From: Bactericera cockerelli
Taxonomy: Eukaryota; Arthropoda; Insecta; Hemiptera; Triozidae
Direction: 5' to 3'
Assembly (NCBI GenBank): GCA_024516035.1
Contig: CM044967.1
Coordinates: 15,343,145 to 15,407,144, forward strand
Length of the DNA stretch: 64,000 nt
Translations under genes and position numbers: made by a program
Notes under the pieces: generated by a model
What the model saw: the letters and a program-made list of their open reading frames with translations, nothing else
The model's database searches: none
Told to the model about the DNA's origin: nothing
Shown here: positions 61,153 to 64,000 of the stretch, piece after piece
How positions within the stretch are numbered: position 1 is the stretch's first letter
Layout of the letters: each line of letters starts with the position of its first letter

Positions 61153-61849
61153 TATGTCATTTGCTAAATTTTAGTTCCATTTCTTGATTTCTGAATTAGC
61201 TTTAACCCTTATCTTGGCAATGTGTCCATATGGATACCATCAGTTTTTTTTTTTTACTCTTTTGGCCCAAAATTAATCCTAAAGCATTTTTTCTTCCACA
61301 AAACATTAAAAAAATACGCTTTATTTAAAGTGGCAAATTGAGCTCTTTCATCCAATTATCATCCTCCTTTACTTCTCAAAAAATAAATGAAAAATTAAAA
61401 ATTGAAATTCTCTGCCAAGATAAGGGTTAAGTGAGTACCAACGTAATAGGTTAAAGGCGATACTTGTACCTAACGGCTTGGACTGTTTTGTTTATTCACT
61501 ATAATAAAATAAAATTGAAAATAACTATTATTATTATTATTAAAACATGCGTTTTAAAATTTAAAAAAATTGGTAGGTAATCATTGATAAAAAAAAAAAC
61601 CTTTCAAAAGAGGAAGACCACAGTAAGAGCGGACCATGTTGGACTTGTTACGCAACGCAGCAATCACCCGGTGGAGAGGGATTGAGTACAGACCGGTTGC
61701 TTGACTGATAACTCGGTAAACTTGGACTGGGTGGATAAATAGTTATTGAGCTGAAGAAGTGAATTGAATGATTTTTTTTTGTAAAGGAATGGTTAGTAAT
61801 ATTGGTAATGGTAATGGTGCTCAAAGGCACTTGTATTTACGAAAGATCC

Positions 61850-62095
61850 ATATAAACATGTAACAAATAACAAAAGTTAAAAAAATATGATACAATACAA
61901 AATTAGATAAATACCTTTCAAAATTTAAAATATGGGTAGTATTATTCAACAATTTAGATCAATCTTTATTTACAATTACAAATACATATATACAGATGCA
62001 GTCAAAAGGTATAATAAATTAAATATAAACAAAGTTTGATCAAGGGTGGTGATAATGCCTTTGGCATTCTCTTCAAATATTACAATATACAAAGT
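61850..62095 (-). mobile_element. Probable LINE 3'-end fragment
   Basis: On the minus strand GAAGAGAATGCCAAAGGCAT TATCACCACCC precedes an AT-rich 3'UTR with ATAAAG. It shares the AGAGA-TGCC-AAGGCA signature with the two other LINE ends but little else. Confidence 0.5.
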
Positions 62096-62402
62096 TAGTT
62101 ATAACATTGAAATGTCAGAAAAAAGAATAGGTATTATTACAGAATAAGGGCCACATTATAAAAAAAATGAGATGACAACAAAAAAAGAAAAAAATGAACA
62201 AAGCCCTTGCTGGACTTTCCACTTTCTACCCACCACAGCACACCATATTTCGGAAAATGGAAGGTATTCCATTATTTTATGATTTGGACCTAATGCATCT
62301 CCTGAGGCTAAGATAAAAAATTGAATAAATATTCATCTTTATTCAAAAAAGGTGTACTAGATCAACCAGATGTACTTATAATTAAGTATCTAAACATACC
62401 TG

Positions 62403-62780
62403 GGGCTCATTGCATAAAAAACTTTACACATCATACTTCATGAGGTACGAAAAGCTAAAGTTTAAAGTATTTCCGTTTCATGAAACTTTACAAGTCACTT
62501 TACGATTTCCCTTTGAACTGCCACTCAAACGCCCATTCTTAAATTGCAAACAAATGAAATTTAAGAAAATATTTTTATAAATTTTATTCATTTTCTTGTC
62601 TCTTCTAATTCATTCAAATAAATAAATAAGCACTAGTTAAAATAGAAGAAAATGTGTGGCAGTTCACTTGACAAGTGACTTTAAAAATCAATTCGTAAAG
62701 TTTCTTTATGGAACAGAATTTGAATTTTGAAGCGTGAACTCGTCAAGTATGAAGTGTAAAGTGCTTTATGTAATAGGCCC
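62403..62780. mobile_element. 378-bp MITE with long inverted ends
   Basis: Left GGGCTCATTGCATAAAAAAC TTTACAC-type sequence and right GTGTAAAGTGCTTTATGTAA TAGGCCC are inverted, with a second inverted pair (ACAAGTCACTTTACGAT; ATTCGTAAAGTTTCTTT). Flanks CTG/CTG. Confidence 0.87.
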
Positions 62781-64000
62781 CTGGACAGCTGTTTCAGACT
62801 AGGTACTTGACTTTCATCAGCAGGTAGGTAATACTTCTGAATATCCATGCCATCAACTCAGCTCCCTAATTCATTTTATTTATTTATACATTAATTTAAA
62901 ACCCAGTACTAACTTTTTCAAGCATTTTCCCTAACTACAAGTAGATAGTTACTGTTATGACTTATGTCAAAAAACTATTTAAAAAAAGTTAAATAAAAAA
63001 AAAACATTATATTCAAGTCTTATAATAACAATTTAAAAGTATTCGTAAAAAAATGATATAATTATTGTACAGAAAACTAAGAAGTTGGATGATGATCATT
63101 AGCTAGAACAAAAGGATCAAATTTCAGTCACTCTTAAAAAAAATAATAAAATTATTATTTGGTGTGGGGCCCAGAGTGAAATAGAGAATTGTCAATACCA
63201 CGCGAAATTCGCATAGGGATGCAAATTTACAAAATAATTCATTATATAAACCAAAAAAAGCTTTGTTAGTATTTATTTTTGGCATTTAATTTGACAGTCA
63301 ATTTAGTGCCATTATGAGAAGACATATAAGTATATAAAAAAAACGTGTCAATGTTAAAAACCGGTTCAATTCGCAATGTAATGTCTAAATATCTTGTACT
63401 TAAATGTCGACCCCCCCTCTCCTTTCACATATTAATCATTCATAACTTCGAACCGAGAGACATAGGAACCAAGTAATGCTAGAAGATATTCGGTTCGAAT
63501 GACGCCGAATTTTCACTGCTTTGCTTATCATTAAAAAAATCAACACGTAATGATAGTTATTTGTTTATGTTTGTTAGGCAAGTTGAAATGAAAAATTATA
63601 ATATATTATGGCCATGATTGTTTGTTTTCTTCGAGTCTACTTTTGGACTGAAGTCAAAATTATGAAATTTGATCAGTGTACAAACATCTCGAAGCTCATT
63701 AAGAATCGTGTATTGTACTCGAGTTGAATGCTAAATCATTTTTTGAAAGAAATGTCGTGTGTCGTGTCATTCCTGAAAATAGATCTAAAAATCCGGTCTA
63801 TTTTGATTTTCTTTCCATGTCTTTTTTACACACAATTTTCTGATAACATTTCAAAGGCCCTTCAAATATGGCTAACTATCGTTTACAATGGTAGCTAATC
63901 TTAACGATGATTTATTTATTTACACTTTTTTTTTTACAAAACAATCAACAATAAATTATTAACATAGAAAAAAACTTAACAATATTTCACAAAATAAAAT

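Larger units (their letters stand above)
61153..64000. other. Right end of the window: no gene seen
   Basis: AT-rich intergenic DNA holding the LINE 3' end at 61850 and the 378-bp MITE at 62403. ORFs are under 62 codons. Confidence 0.55.

Overview
Eukaryotic, arthropod-type genomic DNA, almost certainly an insect. It is AT-rich, has multi-exon genes with long introns and canonical GT/AG splice sites, and is dense in tRNA-headed SINE-like repeats, MITEs and non-LTR retrotransposon pieces. The two main gene families (CPAP3/obstructor chitin-binding protein; NRF-type acyltransferase-3 protein) are typical of insects. I cannot name the species; a hemipteran is only a guess. There are no operons, CRISPR arrays or prokaryotic features.

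Layout. (1) 1-15,392, minus strand: the 5' part of a CPAP3-like secreted chitin-binding protein. A signal-peptide exon at 15,338-15,392 and a CBM14 exon at 1,358-1,594 are separated by a 13.7 kb repeat-filled intron; the rest of the gene lies left of the window. (2) 15,914-16,031, minus: a near-complete 5S rRNA gene or recent copy, with an oligo-T terminator. (3) 16-20 kb: dense SINE/MITE territory. (4) 20,127-21,142, minus: two exons of a divergent Sm-B (snRNP core)-like protein whose 5' exon I could not find. (5) 21.7-22.9 kb, minus: a decayed non-LTR reverse transcriptase split by another repeat. (6) 28,297-56,175, minus: a 28 kb gene of at least 12 exons for a 'nose resistant to fluoxetine' (NRF-6)-type protein, with signal peptide, Cys-containing NRF domain and multi-pass acyltransferase-3 domain. 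Exons 1-8 are intact and join in phase; exons 9-12 are recognisable but interrupted by small deletions. (7) 47,335-49,443: a hAT-like DNA transposon inside intron 1 of that gene, with terminal inverted repeats and a perfect 8-bp target duplication. (8) 56.2-64 kb: upstream/intergenic DNA with SINEs, LINE 3' ends and a 378-bp MITE.

The genes do not form a pathway; CPAP3 (cuticle/tracheal chitin), Sm-B (splicing) and NRF (membrane acyltransferase-like, lipid/xenobiotic transport) are simply neighbours. The most unusual pattern is architectural. Seven splice donors (NRF exons 1-5, CPAP3 exon 1, the second Sm-B-like exon) have a dispersed repeat beginning about 20-60 nt downstream; two copies of one 129-bp MITE sit 27 and 36 nt upstream of splice acceptors in different genes; and sequence at or near several donors is duplicated locally. 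All exon calls were made by eye from splice sites and conserved motifs. No alignment or database search was run.
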